The notes under the pieces: model-generated
The model's database searches: none
Told to the model about the DNA's origin: nothing
What the model saw: the letters and a program-made list of their open reading frames with translations, nothing else
NCBI RefSeq assembly: GCF_037963145.1
Contig: NZ_CP150144.1
Coordinates: 558,001 to 622,000, forward strand
Origin: Oceanobacillus sp. FSL K6-2867
Lineage (GTDB): Bacteria; Bacillota; Bacilli; Bacillales; Amphibacillaceae
Direction: 5' to 3'
Length of the DNA: 64,000 bases
Shown here: positions 39,236 through 48,933 of the stretch, in pieces
Position numbering within the stretch: the stretch's first letter is position 1
Layout of the letters: every line of letters starts with the position of its first letter
Translations under genes and position numbers: made by a program

Positions 39236-39500
39236 CTTTCATTTCCCCGCTTCCCATTTCACACCGCAAAGCTCTTTTTATGTAATCTTCTATGTATTAA
39301 GTATTGCTAAAGCTATGTGATTGTTTTTTAATTATGTATTAATTTTTCTAGGCAATATGCATTATAGCATTGTAAAATGACATTCATATTATAGTAATGT
39401 TACAATTATATTTCAAAAACGACATAATTCGCCTGATTTTCTTCATATCCTAACCAAACACCCCCGCAGATATCGAAAAAATTCAACAAAAATGTCCTAT
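39236..39500 (-). promoter_or_regulatory. cwlO leader with WalR-like box
   Basis: On the minus strand TGTAACATTACTATAAT (39404-39388) fits the WalR consensus TGTWAH-N5-TGTWAH at 11 of 12 positions. A TATAAT-like element lies further down at about 39361-39366. The ~150-base leader between it and the start is AT-rich with no gene. Confidence 0.5.
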
Positions 39501-39502
39501 AA

Positions 39503-39540
39503 AAAAATACTTATCCCATTTATTTAGGATAAGTATTTTT
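39503..39540. terminator. Terminator of aceBA
   Basis: AAAAATACTTATCC and GGATAAGTATTTTT form a 14-bp stem with a 10-base loop and T/A tracts on both sides. Confidence 0.9.
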
Positions 39541-39594
39541 TTATCATTCCCATCAATATATCAGGCATCTAGAACTACATTAATACCGGGATTA

Positions 39595-40872
39595 TCAGCT
39601 TGTAAATTGTGCAGCTTCCGTCGACCCTTTCAGCGCGGTCGTTGATGCAGTTCCACCTGAAATTACTTGTGCTACTTCATCAAAGTAGCCAGTTCCCACT
39701 TCACGCTGATGTCTTGTTGCACTATAACCATGCTTTTCGCTCGCAAATTCAGCCTGTTGTAATTCAGAATATGCTGCCATTCCTTCATCTTTGTATCTCC
39801 TTGCTAGCTCAAACATACTATGATTAAGGGCATGGAATCCTGCCAATGTTACAAACTGAAATTTGTAACCCATTTTTCCAAGCTCCTTTTGGAAGTTAGC
39901 AATCTCATTTTCGGAAAGTTTACGCCTCCAGTTAAAGGACGGAGAACAATTGTATGCCAATAGCTTATTTGGATATCTCTCATGGATTGCATCAGCAAAA
40001 TGTCTTGCCTCTTCCATATTCGGTTCCGAAGTTTCACACCAAATCATATCCGAATATGGTGCATATGCTAATCCTCGAGCAATTGCCTGATCAATACCAG
40101 CCTTTGTTCGATAAAATCCTTCAGATGTTCGTTCCCCTTGAATAAATGGTGCATCATACGGGTCTACATCACTTGTAATCATATCCGCAGCATTGGCATC
40201 TGTCCGAGCAATAATAACTGTCGGGGTCCCCATTACATCTGCAGCAAAACGCGCTGCAATTAAGTTCTTTACTGCTGTTTGCGTCGGCAGCAAGACCTTA
40301 CCACCTAAATGCCCGCATTTCTTTTCCGAAGATAACTGATCTTCAAAGTGTACGCCAGCCGCACCAGATTCAATCATCGACTTCATTAATTCAAATACAT
40401 TAAGCTGCCCGCCAAAACCTGCTTCTGCATCCGCTACAATTGGTACAAACCAATCCGTATCTGTATTTCCTTCCGAAAAATGAATCTGATCTGCTCGCTG
40501 TAATGCCTGGTTAATCCGCTTAACTACATTTGGTACACTGTTAGCCGGGTACAGGCTTTGATCAGGATACATTTGTCCAGCTAAGTTCGCATCTGCTGCA
40601 ACCTGCCAGCCACTTAAGTAAATTGCTTTTAGCCCTGCCCTTACTTGCTGTACAGCTTGATTTCCAGTAAGTGCTCCTAATGCGTTTACATAATCATCTG
40701 TATTAATCGATTCCCACAGCTTCTTTGCTCCTCGTGATGCTAATGTATATTCTAAATCAATGGAACCCCTTAAACGGATAACCTCTTCTGCTGTATAAGG
40801 TCGTTCTATACCTGCCCAGCGAAGATCCTCTTTCCAGCTTTTTTGTAAATGTTCTATACGTTGATTTGTCAT
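39595..40872 (-). CDS. aceA: Isocitrate lyase
   Basis: 425 residues. It splits isocitrate into glyoxylate and succinate, the first step of the glyoxylate shunt. The signature with catalytic Cys186 is [14 protein letters not shown]; metal-binding residues lie in [13 protein letters not shown]. The start overlaps the aceB stop by four bases (ATGA), so the two enzymes are coupled at translation. The shunt allows net growth on acetyl-CoA from fatty acids or ketone acids, both encoded in this window. Confidence 0.97.
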   Translation of the reverse strand: MTNQRIEHLQKSWKEDLRWAGIERPYTAEEVIRLRGSIDLEYTLASRGAKKLWESINTDDYVNALGALTGNQAVQQVRAGLKAIYLSGWQVAADANLAGQMYPDQSLYPANSVPNVVKRINQALQRADQIHFSEGNTDTDWFVPIVADAEAGFGGQLNVFELMKSMIESGAAGVHFEDQLSSEKKCGHLGGKVLLPTQTAVKNLIAARFAADVMGTPTVIIARTDANAADMITSDVDPYDAPFIQGERTSEGFYRTKAGIDQAIARGLAYAPYSDMIWCETSEPNMEEARHFADAIHERYPNKLLAYNCSPSFNWRRKLSENEIANFQKELGKMGYKFQFVTLAGFHALNHSMFELARRYKDEGMAAYSELQQAEFASEKHGYSATRHQREVGTGYFDEVAQVISGGTASTTALKGSTEAAQFTS

Positions 40873-42473
40873 GATTCATTTCCCCCTTTTAATAATTCCT
40901 TATATGCTGGTATTGTTAAAAATTCGGAAAAGGTATCTTGCTTGATAAGCTCATCAAATATCCTCGCTGCCTGTCTGAAATTCCCCTTCTGATAAGCAGC
41001 TGTACCAATTTGGTCTTCGATCTCCATAAGTTCTTCTTGCATGATTGTCGCGACTAGTTCCATCGTTACTTTTCTCCCGTCAGCAAGCACACCTTTTGGA
41101 TAGCGAATCCATTGCCATACTTGTGCTCTAGATATCTCCGCAGTAGCTGCATCCTCCATCAAATTGTTGATTGGTACAGCTCCCCTTCCACTAAGCCATG
41201 CTGCCGTGTATTGAATTCCAACATTAATATTGGTTCGCAGGCCTTCTTCTGTGATTTCACCAGCAGGTAACCGGACCAAATCTTCTGCTGTTACGTGGAC
41301 ATCTTCTCGTTTCTTATCAATTTGGTTTGATTGTGGCATCGCTTTATCAAAAATATCTTTGACAAGCTGAACCATACCTGGATGTGCAACCCATGTACCA
41401 TCATGCCCATCATTTGCTTCCCTTTCCTTATCTGCACGAACCTTATCAAATGCGACTTTATTAGCAGCATCATCGTTTTTAACTGGTATTTGGGCTGCCA
41501 TTCCACCGATCGCCATCGCTTTACGCTTATGACAAGTTTGGATTGCAAGTAATGAGTATGATCTCATAAATGGAACTTCCATCGTAACAGTTGACCTATC
41601 AGGGAGAATTCGATCTGGATGCTTATGAAATTTTTTAATATAGCTGAATATATAATCCCAACGTCCACAATTCAAACCAGCAGCATGTTCACGAATCTCA
41701 TATAAAATTTCATCCATTTCATATGCAGCTGTTATTGTCTCAATAAGAACAGTAGCCTTAATTGTCCCTTGTGAAATACCTAGCTCATTTTGTGAAAAAA
41801 TAAATATATCATTCCACAGGCGTGCTTCCAGATGATTTTCTATTTTGGGCAAATAAAAATATGGCCCTGAGTCTCTCGAAAGCAATTCCTTTGCATTATG
41901 AAAAAAATAAATTCCAAAATCTGCTAGACTTGCAGACATCGGCTTGCCCTCAACTGTTAAGTGCTTCTCATCTAAATGCCAGCCGCGAGGCCGTACAATT
42001 AACACAGCAGGTTTATTTTGCAGCACATATTTTTTTCCATTGTCCGCCTCAAAATCAATTGTTCGACGAATTGCATCTTTTAAATTGATTTGCCCATTCA
42101 TTACATTTTCCCACGTCGGCGATGTAGCATCCTCAAAATCCGCCATAAAGGTTTTAGCACCTGAATTCAACGCATTGATAATCATTTTGCGGTCTACAGG
42201 TCCAGTTATTTCAACCCTTCTATCCCGCAAATCTCTCGGGAGCTGGTCAATTGTCCAACTTCCTTCCCGAACATGTTTTGTCTCTGAAAGAAATTGCAGA
42301 TGTCTCCCCCCATTCAGCTTCTTTTGAATTTGCTGTCTAATCTCCAATAGGTTTTTGCGACGTTCTTCAAAATGGTGATGCAGCTTCTCCAGAAACTCCA
42401 TTGCTTGAGGTGTTAGAATTTCGTTAAACTGCTTTTCATGATGGATTTGAACCTTGGTTTGATTTATAAGCAT
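40869..42473 (-). CDS. aceB: Malate synthase A
   Basis: 534 residues, the usual length for isoform A. It condenses glyoxylate with acetyl-CoA to malate. Conserved segments are [42 protein letters not shown] (Mg2+-binding Glu) and [13 protein letters not shown]. First gene of aceB-aceA. GGAGGAG precedes the ATG. A TTGTTATATAACAA palindrome lies about 50 bases upstream. Confidence 0.97.
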   Translation of the reverse strand: MLINQTKVQIHHEKQFNEILTPQAMEFLEKLHHHFEERRKNLLEIRQQIQKKLNGGRHLQFLSETKHVREGSWTIDQLPRDLRDRRVEITGPVDRKMIINALNSGAKTFMADFEDATSPTWENVMNGQINLKDAIRRTIDFEADNGKKYVLQNKPAVLIVRPRGWHLDEKHLTVEGKPMSASLADFGIYFFHNAKELLSRDSGPYFYLPKIENHLEARLWNDIFIFSQNELGISQGTIKATVLIETITAAYEMDEILYEIREHAAGLNCGRWDYIFSYIKKFHKHPDRILPDRSTVTMEVPFMRSYSLLAIQTCHKRKAMAIGGMAAQIPVKNDDAANKVAFDKVRADKEREANDGHDGTWVAHPGMVQLVKDIFDKAMPQSNQIDKKREDVHVTAEDLVRLPAGEITEEGLRTNINVGIQYTAAWLSGRGAVPINNLMEDAATAEISRAQVWQWIRYPKGVLADGRKVTMELVATIMQEELMEIEDQIGTAAYQKGNFRQAARIFDELIKQDTFSEFLTIPAYKELLKGGNES

Positions 42474-42515
42474 TTTCTCTCCTCCATAACTGTTATATTA
42501 TAACCAATATTAATA

Positions 42516-42536
42516 TTTATTGTTATATAACAAAGA
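42516..42536 (-). promoter_or_regulatory. Palindrome TTGTTATATAACAA upstream of aceB
   Basis: A perfect 14-bp palindrome (42520-42533). Near copies, TTATATAACAA at about 42669-42679 and TTTGTTATAATAC at about 42697-42709, lie in front of the small zinc-ribbon gene. It is a candidate operator shared by both units; the factor is unknown. Confidence 0.45.
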
Positions 42537-42548
42537 TGATAAAAAAAT

Positions 42549-42653
42549 TTAATCCTCCTTCTTTGACAGACAGTAATCACATTCCATTGTATAGCTTTTA
42601 GAATCAACCTCTTTACCGCATTCTGGACAGGACAGCTTTTCATATTTTTTCAT
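42549..42653 (-). CDS. YhfH-like small zinc-ribbon protein
   Basis: A 34-residue protein, MKKYEKLSCPECGKEVDSKS, then YTMECDYCLSKKED. The two CxxC pairs (CPEC and CDYC) form a small zinc ribbon like the YhfH family of Bacillaceae. A strong ribosome binding site GGAGGGAG precedes the ATG by six bases. It lies 75 bases upstream of aceB in the same orientation and shares upstream TTGTTATA motifs with it. Function unknown; it may be co-regulated with the glyoxylate shunt. Confidence 0.75.
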   Translation of the reverse strand: MKKYEKLSCPECGKEVDSKSYTMECDYCLSKKED

Positions 42654-42834
42654 GTAATCTCCCTCCTTTTATATAACAATTTCCAAAATTGTTTATTTGT
42701 TATAATACAGTCTATGTGATTTCAAAAAATAATGCAACCATTTTTTATAAAAGTTTGAAATTTTTTATCAGAAGTAAGAAAATAGGTACGTGACATGGAC
42801 GTCTAAGAACCTGTTTAGTTGGAGTGGAGTCATC

Positions 42835-43881
42835 ATGAAATTTTTTTCATTTATTGGGGATAGGATTTTTAAAACAGGTGTTGCCGTATTCTTAACAGCA
42901 CTTGTTTGTCAATGGATTGGCTGGCCACCAGTATTCGCCGTCATCACTGCCATTGTAACTGTAGAGCCTACTGTTTCTGATTCAATAAAAAAAGGGCTGG
43001 TACGTTTTCCAGCATCGGCAATAGGCTCTGCTTACGCGGTGCTATTTATCTCTCTTTTCGGTAACTCACCGATCACCTATACACTTGCGACAGTCTGTAC
43101 CATTGTTACTTGTTTTCGTTTAAAGCTTCATGCTGGTTTACTTGTTGCTACCTTAACTGCTGTAGCAATGGTGGAAGTGATTCACAGCAACTTTTTAGTT
43201 TCATTTTTTATTCGATTGGGAACCACAACAATTGGACTTGCTGTATCAACCTTGGTAAACATGTTCATTCTGCCGCCGAAATATCGGTTGCATATTTTTA
43301 AAAGGGTTAAAACAATCCGAATTGATACTGCAAATCTGATTGAACAAACCTTCCAAGCTATTTTAGAAGGGAAACGGGATAATAACGCTTTAATAAAGGA
43401 GAATTTAAATAAAACTGATCATGCCTTGCTGCAGACAGAACAACTAAGTCGGTTTCAAAGAGACGAGGCAAAATTCCATCCTCTTCTTGAAACGGAACAG
43501 GAACAGTTTGAACAATTACAGCACCAATTAAACAGTTTACGAATCATTCATTATCATTTAAATAATTTAATTCGTAGTTCAATTACGAATTTATCATGGA
43601 CAGAATTGGAAAGAAAAACAATCATGAATGCTGTATATGGGGCCACCAAACGATTACAGGGTGATGAATTCTTTATCATTTCGATTCATCATAGACAATT
43701 AAAAGAAATTACCGATTTATTTTGGGAGGACAGTGAGGAAACCATAAGGAGCAATCTTTCATCCCTGACGAATTTCCCACCTGAATTAATTATTTTATAT
43801 GAATTAGTTTCCATTTATCAAATGGTTGAAAGATTTTATTCCTATGAGCATACAGGTGCCAAAGCAGAAGCACACGGTTAG
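42835..43881 (+). CDS. Aromatic acid exporter family (FUSC-like) membrane protein
   Basis: About 348 residues from the ATG at 42835 with TGGAGTGGAG upstream; a longer frame to 42790 has no ribosome binding site. Five or six N-terminal membrane helices (FKTGVAVFLTALVCQWIGWP to TTIGLAVSTLVNMFILPPKYR) are followed by a cytoplasmic helical domain of about 190 residues. This fits the ArAE_1 family related to p-hydroxybenzoate efflux proteins. The substrate is unknown. Divergent from the yhfH-like gene. Confidence 0.82.
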   Translation: MKFFSFIGDRIFKTGVAVFLTALVCQWIGWPPVFAVITAIVTVEPTVSDSIKKGLVRFPASAIGSAYAVLFISLFGNSPITYTLATVCTIVTCFRLKLHAGLLVATLTAVAMVEVIHSNFLVSFFIRLGTTTIGLAVSTLVNMFILPPKYRLHIFKRVKTIRIDTANLIEQTFQAILEGKRDNNALIKENLNKTDHALLQTEQLSRFQRDEAKFHPLLETEQEQFEQLQHQLNSLRIIHYHLNNLIRSSITNLSWTELERKTIMNAVYGATKRLQGDEFFIISIHHRQLKEITDLFWEDSEETIRSNLSSLTNFPPELIILYELVSIYQMVERFYSYEHTGAKAEAHG

Positions 43882-43985
43882 CTCCGGAGGGAAAAGAACG
43901 CTTGCGGGGATGGTATAGTACTTTGTAATGGCGGCTGTTTTGGCTACTTAAATACGCTAATTTCTCAGACCTAAACAAAAAGAAG

Positions 43986-44009
43986 AGCCGCTCACGATTT
44001 AGAGCGGCT
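43986..44009 (-). terminator. Terminator of the lia operon
   Basis: AGCCGCTC and GAGCGGCT form the stem, and the minus strand continues CTTCTTTTTG. It lies directly after the liaR stop. Confidence 0.8.
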
Positions 44010-44011
44010 GC

Positions 44012-44644
44012 TTATTTCACAAGGTTATTTTGAAAAGCATAAATGACTGCCTGTGTGCGATCCTGCACTTCAAGCTTACCTAAAATATTACTCACATGCA
44101 CTTTCACGGTCTTCAGCGCAATGAATAATTCATCAGCTATCTCCTGATTCGTTTTCCCTTGAGCGATCAGCAGTAAAATTTCCATTTCTCGCTCTGTCAA
44201 TTGGTCATGGAGGGCTGCTTCCGGTTTATGCCGCATACGGTTCATAATTTTCCCGGTTACTTCCGGTTCAAGGATTGATTGGCCGCCGTGGGTAGCGCGG
44301 ATTGCTTTCGCGATTTCACTGGCCTTTGATGTTTTTAACATATAGCTGGTTGCACCGGCTTCAAGTGCGGGATATACTTTTTCGTCATCGAGAAAGCTTG
44401 TTACAATAATAATTTTTGCTTCAGGCCATTTTTCGATAATTCTCTTTGTTGCTTCGATACCATCCATTTCCTTCATTACTAAATCCATTAAGATAATATC
44501 CGGGCGCAATTCCAGTGCTAATTCAACAGCTGGAGCACCATCATCTGCTTCCGCAACGACATCTATATCCGGCTGTGCAGAAAGATAAGCGGAAACACCA
44601 ATACGCACCATTTCATGATCATCAACAAACAATACTTTAATCAC
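44012..44644 (-). CDS. liaR: Response regulator LiaR
   Basis: A 210-residue NarL/LuxR-type regulator. The receiver domain has the acidic pair VDDHE and phospho-acceptor Asp54 in [14 protein letters not shown]. The C-terminal helix-turn-helix is [40 protein letters not shown]. It is the output of the LiaFSR (VraSR-like) system that senses cell-wall antibiotics and drives liaIH. It overlaps liaS by four bases. Confidence 0.94.
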   Translation of the reverse strand: MIKVLFVDDHEMVRIGVSAYLSAQPDIDVVAEADDGAPAVELALELRPDIILMDLVMKEMDGIEATKRIIEKWPEAKIIIVTSFLDDEKVYPALEAGATSYMLKTSKASEIAKAIRATHGGQSILEPEVTGKIMNRMRHKPEAALHDQLTEREMEILLLIAQGKTNQEIADELFIALKTVKVHVSNILGKLEVQDRTQAVIYAFQNNLVK

Positions 44645-45690
44645 GTTTCAGCATCCTCCTTCCTTAGTACAGGGACCTTCACTTCTAATCGAGTACCTTC
44701 ATTTGGTAAACTAATGACTTTGAATGTTCCGCCGACCTCATAGGCACGTTCCCGCATATTTTGCATCCCATAAGAGCTTGTTTTTACAGCATCAGTTTTG
44801 AAGCCAACCCCATTGTCAGTAACACGTAAAATAATAGTTTCATCTCGCTCAATCAGCAAAACATGCAATGTTGTTGCCCTAGAATGTCGTAGGGTGTTTG
44901 ATAAGGACTCCTGTAAAATACGAAACAGTTGATCCTCTACACCCTTATCAACTTTAAAATCTTCTACTTTTGTTTCAATTTCCATTGGAACCTTTTGCGT
45001 CAGTTCAAGCAATAGCTCTTCAACACCCTCCTGCAGCGTCTTTCCTTTTAGGGCAACAGGACGCAAATGAAGTAGCAATGCCCGCATTTCCAGCTGTGAT
45101 TGATGAATCATTTTTTCAACCATTTCCAGTTGTTTTTTTAATCCTTGGTCCTCCAGTAAACCCGTTTCATTAATAGCAGACATAAGCATGGATGCGGCAA
45201 AAAGCTGCTGACTGACAGAATCATGCAACTCACGTGCAAGCCGATTACGTTCTTGCACAACAATCTCTTGGAGGCTCTGTTCTCGCTCGTTTGCTCTTTC
45301 GGTCGCAAGTCGCTGTGCATTTTCTGCTTGATTTCGGATTTTTTCCTGCAACTGATACATCCTGTGTTCAATACTATCCAATTCTTTATACGATTCTTCA
45401 ATCGCTGATAGCTTCCCGCCCTTTATCATGACATCCAGCTTTCGATCAATTTGGGTTAATCTTTGCTTCCAATACCAGCCTGTCGTAAAACCGATAATTG
45501 TACCAAACATGATTGCTATTACTACAATTGCGAGTAAAAAAGAGACATCCCCGATTTTCTGCTGCCAAAGTAATTTCCAGCCCACTGCCTCATCAAGCGA
45601 AAAGCCAAAGAAGGTAATAAGCACCAATGTAACTGCTAGTAATAAACTGCAAGCAACTGCCATTAAAATATGCTTGAAAATTGTATTCAT
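44641..45690 (-). CDS. liaS: Sensor histidine kinase LiaS
   Basis: A 349-residue NarL-family kinase. Two membrane helices with a very short extracytoplasmic loop (intramembrane-sensing type) precede a HAMP-like segment. The phospho-acceptor His156 is in [17 protein letters not shown]. The ATPase lid shows [11 protein letters not shown] and [16 protein letters not shown]. It overlaps both liaF and liaR by four bases, so the three are translated as a unit. Confidence 0.94.
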   Translation of the reverse strand: MNTIFKHILMAVACSLLLAVTLVLITFFGFSLDEAVGWKLLWQQKIGDVSFLLAIVVIAIMFGTIIGFTTGWYWKQRLTQIDRKLDVMIKGGKLSAIEESYKELDSIEHRMYQLQEKIRNQAENAQRLATERANEREQSLQEIVVQERNRLARELHDSVSQQLFAASMLMSAINETGLLEDQGLKKQLEMVEKMIHQSQLEMRALLLHLRPVALKGKTLQEGVEELLLELTQKVPMEIETKVEDFKVDKGVEDQLFRILQESLSNTLRHSRATTLHVLLIERDETIILRVTDNGVGFKTDAVKTSSYGMQNMRERAYEVGGTFKVISLPNEGTRLEVKVPVLRKEDAET

Positions 45691-46415
45691 ATCCGTTTCA
45701 CCTCAATATCTCCAGAAAAAAGTGAGGTAATTATTTTCACACGCGGATATGCTGTATCGTAATTTGCTGTTTGATAGTGGATTGATTTATTCATTAACTT
45801 TAGATGATGTTTCCCTAAAATATGAGCTTTACCAAACACCGAGCTATGATGAATGCTTACTTCAACTTCATAAGGCACATAAATTTCGATATTTCCAATT
45901 ACATGGCGAATTGATATAACAGCTGTATCATTAGGCAATACTGTATTACTTAAGTCAATAATCCGATCGCCAAATGCCCCATGAATATTTATATCTTTCC
46001 ACTGATAAGCAACATCTTCGGTTAATTGGTCATCAAATAACTTATGATCGAATAACGGATCCACTTTCAAGATCGTTTCATATTTCTTTTCGCCATCCGG
46101 AAGAATCGGTTCAAATTGAGTTGCTTCGTTTTTGGACTTTGAATAGTTAATGATAAAAATAATAATAGCGGCGATAATTAAAAAGCGCACTGCAAGCAGG
46201 TTTAGCACCGAAAAAACGAGGCTGACAAGCGCTATCCAGAATACAATTTTCCCCCATAGCTTGTGAAAATTCTTCCAGCCAATATACACAAACAATGCAG
46301 AAAATAATGCTGGAATGATTGAGCCACCGAAATAAAAGGCAATCTCAAATATTAGGAGGATCACACCAATGATCAATATCCAGTTGAAATAATCTGTGGT
46401 TAGTCTTTTGAACAT
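45687..46415 (-). CDS. liaF: LiaF, membrane inhibitor of LiaRS
   Basis: A 242-residue protein with four N-terminal membrane helices and a soluble C-terminal beta domain (DINIHGAFGDRIIDLSNTVLP, NIEIYVPYEVEVSIHHSSVFG) typical of LiaF/DUF2154. In Bacillus it keeps LiaS inactive without stress. It is 149 bases after liaH, across a hairpin. Together with liaSR it forms a tight three-gene block. Confidence 0.92.
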   Translation of the reverse strand: MFKRLTTDYFNWILIIGVILLIFEIAFYFGGSIIPALFSALFVYIGWKNFHKLWGKIVFWIALVSLVFSVLNLLAVRFLIIAAIIIFIINYSKSKNEATQFEPILPDGEKKYETILKVDPLFDHKLFDDQLTEDVAYQWKDINIHGAFGDRIIDLSNTVLPNDTAVISIRHVIGNIEIYVPYEVEVSIHHSSVFGKAHILGKHHLKLMNKSIHYQTANYDTAYPRVKIITSLFSGDIEVKRI

Positions 46416-46485
46416 TTTGTAATCCTCCTTTGGAATAATTATGTAGTGGTATTTTAATAGTGGAGCTTATTTGCTATTTCTAAAC

Positions 46486-46518
46486 AATACAGACGCAGGG
46501 AATTTCTGCGCCTGTATT
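46486..46518 (-). terminator. Intra-operon hairpin between liaH and liaF
   Basis: AATACAGACGCAG and CTGCGCCTGTATT pair with one mismatch. No T tract follows, so it may be a read-through attenuator or an mRNA stabiliser that keeps liaIH transcripts high relative to liaFSR, as known in Bacillus subtilis. Confidence 0.6.
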
Positions 46519-46564
46519 AGTATATCATGTTTTTAATTTTTTCTGCACGTATGATTTTTGCGTA

Positions 46565-47197
46565 TTAGTTTGTATTTTCGTTTAGTTCTTTTTCAAGTGC
46601 AGCGATTTTATTATCAAATGTGCTGCGGTAGTATGAGCTGTTCACTTTGTATTCAAGGTTCTCGATGTACTGCTCCATCTCAGCAAATTTTGAGAATGGC
46701 TTTTCTGAAGTATCCTCAACTACTCGATTAATTTGGTGGTTTGCTTTGGCTATATTTTCGCGTCCCATTAATTCCATGCGCCGCAAGTGCATATCTTTTA
46801 AACGATGTTTCATATCTTCGTACTTTTGCTCTAATGTTTCTAGCTGTTCAATTGCTTCTTCTCTTGATGCTTTCATACGATCAGCACGAGCTTGGTACTC
46901 CTCATATTCTTTCATCGCAAATTCATGCATGGCTTGTTCCTCTGCCTTTTCAGCGATTGCCGCTTGTTTTAAGCGTTTATCAGCTAATTCTTGTGCTTTC
47001 AAATATTCACGGGAAAATTCTTCTTTTAATTTATACTGACGGTCAATAAGTTTTCGAACCTTTTCTTTTTCTTGCTCGCTTTGACGTAGATATTGATTTA
47101 ATGCAGCAATCGGATTTTTTTGTTCCTTTTTATCCATCATTGTATGAAGATCAGCAGATATGGAATCTTTAATGCGTGTGAAAATATTTGTTGACAT
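46565..47197 (-). CDS. liaH: PspA/IM30 family protein LiaH
   Basis: A 210-residue coiled-coil protein of the PspA/Vipp1/IM30 family: an N-terminal amphipathic segment (FTRIKDSISADLHTMMDKK) and a long helical hairpin (residues 30-190). These proteins form membrane-bound oligomers that protect a damaged membrane. The context liaI-liaH-liaFSR makes this LiaH rather than PspA. GGAGAG precedes the ATG. Confidence 0.93.
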   Translation of the reverse strand: MSTNIFTRIKDSISADLHTMMDKKEQKNPIAALNQYLRQSEQEKEKVRKLIDRQYKLKEEFSREYLKAQELADKRLKQAAIAEKAEEQAMHEFAMKEYEEYQARADRMKASREEAIEQLETLEQKYEDMKHRLKDMHLRRMELMGRENIAKANHQINRVVEDTSEKPFSKFAEMEQYIENLEYKVNSSYYRSTFDNKIAALEKELNENTN

Positions 47198-47267
47198 AAA
47201 AATCTCTCCTTTTTTCTACAGTTTATTTAAGGGTGGTGGTTTCTAATTTGTTTATGATACATTTTGT

Positions 47268-47618
47268 TTACTTATTTAATTCAGCCCATTGTCTTTCAAA
47301 ATTTGTGAATGGATCATCATCTTCTACAACATGAACAACCGGACTTTCTTCTTTATTCCAGTTTTTGTAAATAAGGTAGAGCGCGTATGCTGCAGCTACT
47401 CCCATAACAGCATATAGATTGGAGAACGTAATACTTAACACAAGCAAACCAACTAATGTCCAGCCAACTTTTGCCAGTGTCGAATCGGTTTTTACAAATT
47501 TCTTAAAGCATACATACAGCAACCAAACGCTAAGCGCTAAGAGCACCATTGGTCCAATGTTTGCTAATAATATAAACAGGGCAATTAACCCTCCGATAAA
47601 CAACATAAATTTTTTCAT
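47268..47618 (-). CDS. liaI: LiaI-like membrane anchor protein
   Basis: A 116-residue protein with two pairs of hydrophobic helices (LFIGGLIALFILLANIG to LLYVCFKK; WTLVGLLVLSITFSN to ALYLIYK) and a charged C-terminal tail (VEDDDPFTNFERQWAEL). In Bacillus, LiaI is the membrane anchor for LiaH. It is first in the operon, 70 bases before liaH. AAAGGAGGCAAACG precedes the ATG. Confidence 0.85.
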   Translation of the reverse strand: MKKFMLFIGGLIALFILLANIGPMVLLALSVWLLYVCFKKFVKTDSTLAKVGWTLVGLLVLSITFSNLYAVMGVAAAYALYLIYKNWNKEESPVVHVVEDDDPFTNFERQWAELNK

Positions 47619-47647
47619 TTCGTTTGCCTCCTTTCTTTATCTTGATT

Positions 47648-47668
47648 CCATCTTACCGGTTTAGATGG
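47648..47668 (-). promoter_or_regulatory. Palindrome upstream of liaI, candidate LiaR site
   Basis: CCATCTTACCGGTTTAGATG followed by G (47648-47668) is a 21-base near-perfect palindrome with centre ACCGGT. It lies 30-50 bases before liaI, where an autoregulatory LiaR operator is expected. Confidence 0.5.
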
Positions 47669-47751
47669 CCTTCGATAATGAGCCTGAGTAATATTTTGGA
47701 CTAGGTCTTGGGGCTTAGGGTGGTGTGCGTCTTCGGGTCTTCGGGCTGGAT

Positions 47752-48130
47752 GGTGTTATTTTGGTTGGAGGTGGTGCTGTTTGGGTCCGGGATGGCGCTG
47801 TTTCGGTCGGAGATGGTGCTGTTTCGGCTGGGGTGGTGCTGTTTTGATCCGGGATGGTGCTGTTACAGCTGGGGGTGGTGCTGTTTGGGTCCGGGATGGT
47901 GCTGTTTCGGCTGGGGGTGGTGCTGTTTCAGCTAGGGGTCGTGCTGTTTCGGTCCGGGATGGTGCTGTTTCAGCTGGGGGTGGTGCTGTTTGGGTCCGGG
48001 ATGGTGCTGTTTCAGCTGGGGGTCGTGCTGTTTGGGTCCGGGATGGCGCTGTTTCGGTCGGAGATGGTGCTGTTTCGGCTGGGGGTGCTGTTTGGGTCTA
48101 GGATGGTGCTGTTTCAGCTGCGAATGGTGC
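47752..48130 (+). repeat. G-rich 21-bp tandem repeat (about 18 copies)
   Basis: A minisatellite with the unit GGTGCTGTTTCGGCTGGGGGT (and variant GGTGCTGTTTGGGTCCGGGAT) repeats every 21 bases; one unit near 48085 is 18 bases. The two variants alternate irregularly. Because 21 is a multiple of three, all plus-strand frames stay open as heptapeptide repeats, but none has a ribosome binding site or a plausible protein. GCTGTTTCAGC in many units can form a small hairpin. It is much richer in G than its surroundings. It lies between liaI and dedA. Confidence 0.9.
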
Positions 48131-48158
48131 TACAATGGGGATAGAGCAGAAGTGGCAG

Positions 48159-48203
48159 GAGAAAGAGGAAGTAAAATACTTTTTTTACTTCCTCTTTCTC
48201 TTT
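48159..48203 (-). terminator. Terminator overlapping the end of dedA
   Basis: GAGAAAGAGGAAGTAAA and TTTACTTCCTCTTTCTC form a 17-bp stem. Its 5' arm on the minus strand encodes the last codons and stop of the DedA protein. Confidence 0.8.
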
Positions 48204-48799
48204 TTCCAAATAAGCCAGATAATAAATAGAATCGTTCCAATAATGAGTGCTGCATAAACGAAATCCTTATAAAGATTCATAAATCCAATTATGTTTTGCC
48301 AATTAGCTCCAAGTGCTGCTCCTAGCGTGATTAAAATAATGTTCCACATTATTGTGCCAATGGTTGTAAATAACAGGAAAAGCCAAAAATTCATCTGAGC
48401 CATACCAGCCGGAATGGAGATCAAGCTTCGAACAATTGGTACCATTCTGCAAAATAAGACAGTCCAATAGCCATATTTGTCAAACCAGGCATCTGCCTTT
48501 CGAACGTCTTCCTTTTTCAATCGCAGAATATGTCCCCAGCGATCTACAATTCTTTCTAATCGTTCTATATCGAGCAGCATACCAATACTATATAAGATCA
48601 TTGCACCAATTACGGAGCCTGCAGTTGCAGCAACAACAACACCTAAAACTGTTAAATCAGTATAGGTTGTCAGAAAGCCGCCAAATGGCAGTACAATTTC
48701 TGATGGAATCGGGGGAAAAACATTTTCCAAGACCATCATAAGATAAACTCCTAAGTATCCAAGCTTCTCCATAATATCTGTAACCCAATTTTCTATCAT
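48185..48799 (-). CDS. DedA family membrane protein
   Basis: About 204 residues. Family marks are LMMVLENVFPPIPSEIVLPFGGFL (the VFPPIPSE motif), RFFCRMVPIVRSLISIPAGM-like segment FCRMVPIVRSLISIPAGMA and DKYGYWTVLFCR. DedA proteins include lipid flippases (undecaprenyl phosphate or phosphatidylethanolamine) and support envelope integrity. The ATG at 48799 follows AAGGTGGTGGGG; a longer frame to 48832 has no ribosome binding site. The last codons sit within the terminator stem. Confidence 0.9.
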   Translation of the reverse strand: MIENWVTDIMEKLGYLGVYLMMVLENVFPPIPSEIVLPFGGFLTTYTDLTVLGVVVAATAGSVIGAMILYSIGMLLDIERLERIVDRWGHILRLKKEDVRKADAWFDKYGYWTVLFCRMVPIVRSLISIPAGMAQMNFWLFLLFTTIGTIMWNIILITLGAALGANWQNIIGFMNLYKDFVYAALIIGTILFIIWLIWKKRKRK

Positions 48800-48886
48800 C
48801 CCCACCACCTTCAAGTACATGTGCTTGTCCATTAATATGTATTGTTAGAGATCGACTTTTATGCTTGATTAAATTAAAAGCAAAAG

Positions 48887-48918
48887 AAAAAGAACCCTCT
48901 TTGAAAAGGGTTCTTTTA
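48887..48918. terminator. Terminator after the GlsB/YeaQ gene
   Basis: AAAAGAACCC and GGGTTCTTTT form the stem with a 10-base loop. Confidence 0.85.
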
Positions 48919-48933
48919 CAATTTTTATTACCT

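Noticed and set aside
42790..42834. Longer N-terminus of the aromatic acid exporter-like protein
   Set aside because: No ribosome binding site; the ATG at 42835 has GGAGTGGAG upstream and gives the family's usual N-terminus.
47752..48130. CRISPR array
   Set aside because: Units are directly tandem at 21 bp with no unique spacers and no cas genes.
47708..48229. Long plus-strand open frames over the 21-bp repeat
   Set aside because: Frames stay open only because the period is divisible by three; composition is repetitive and there is no ribosome binding site.
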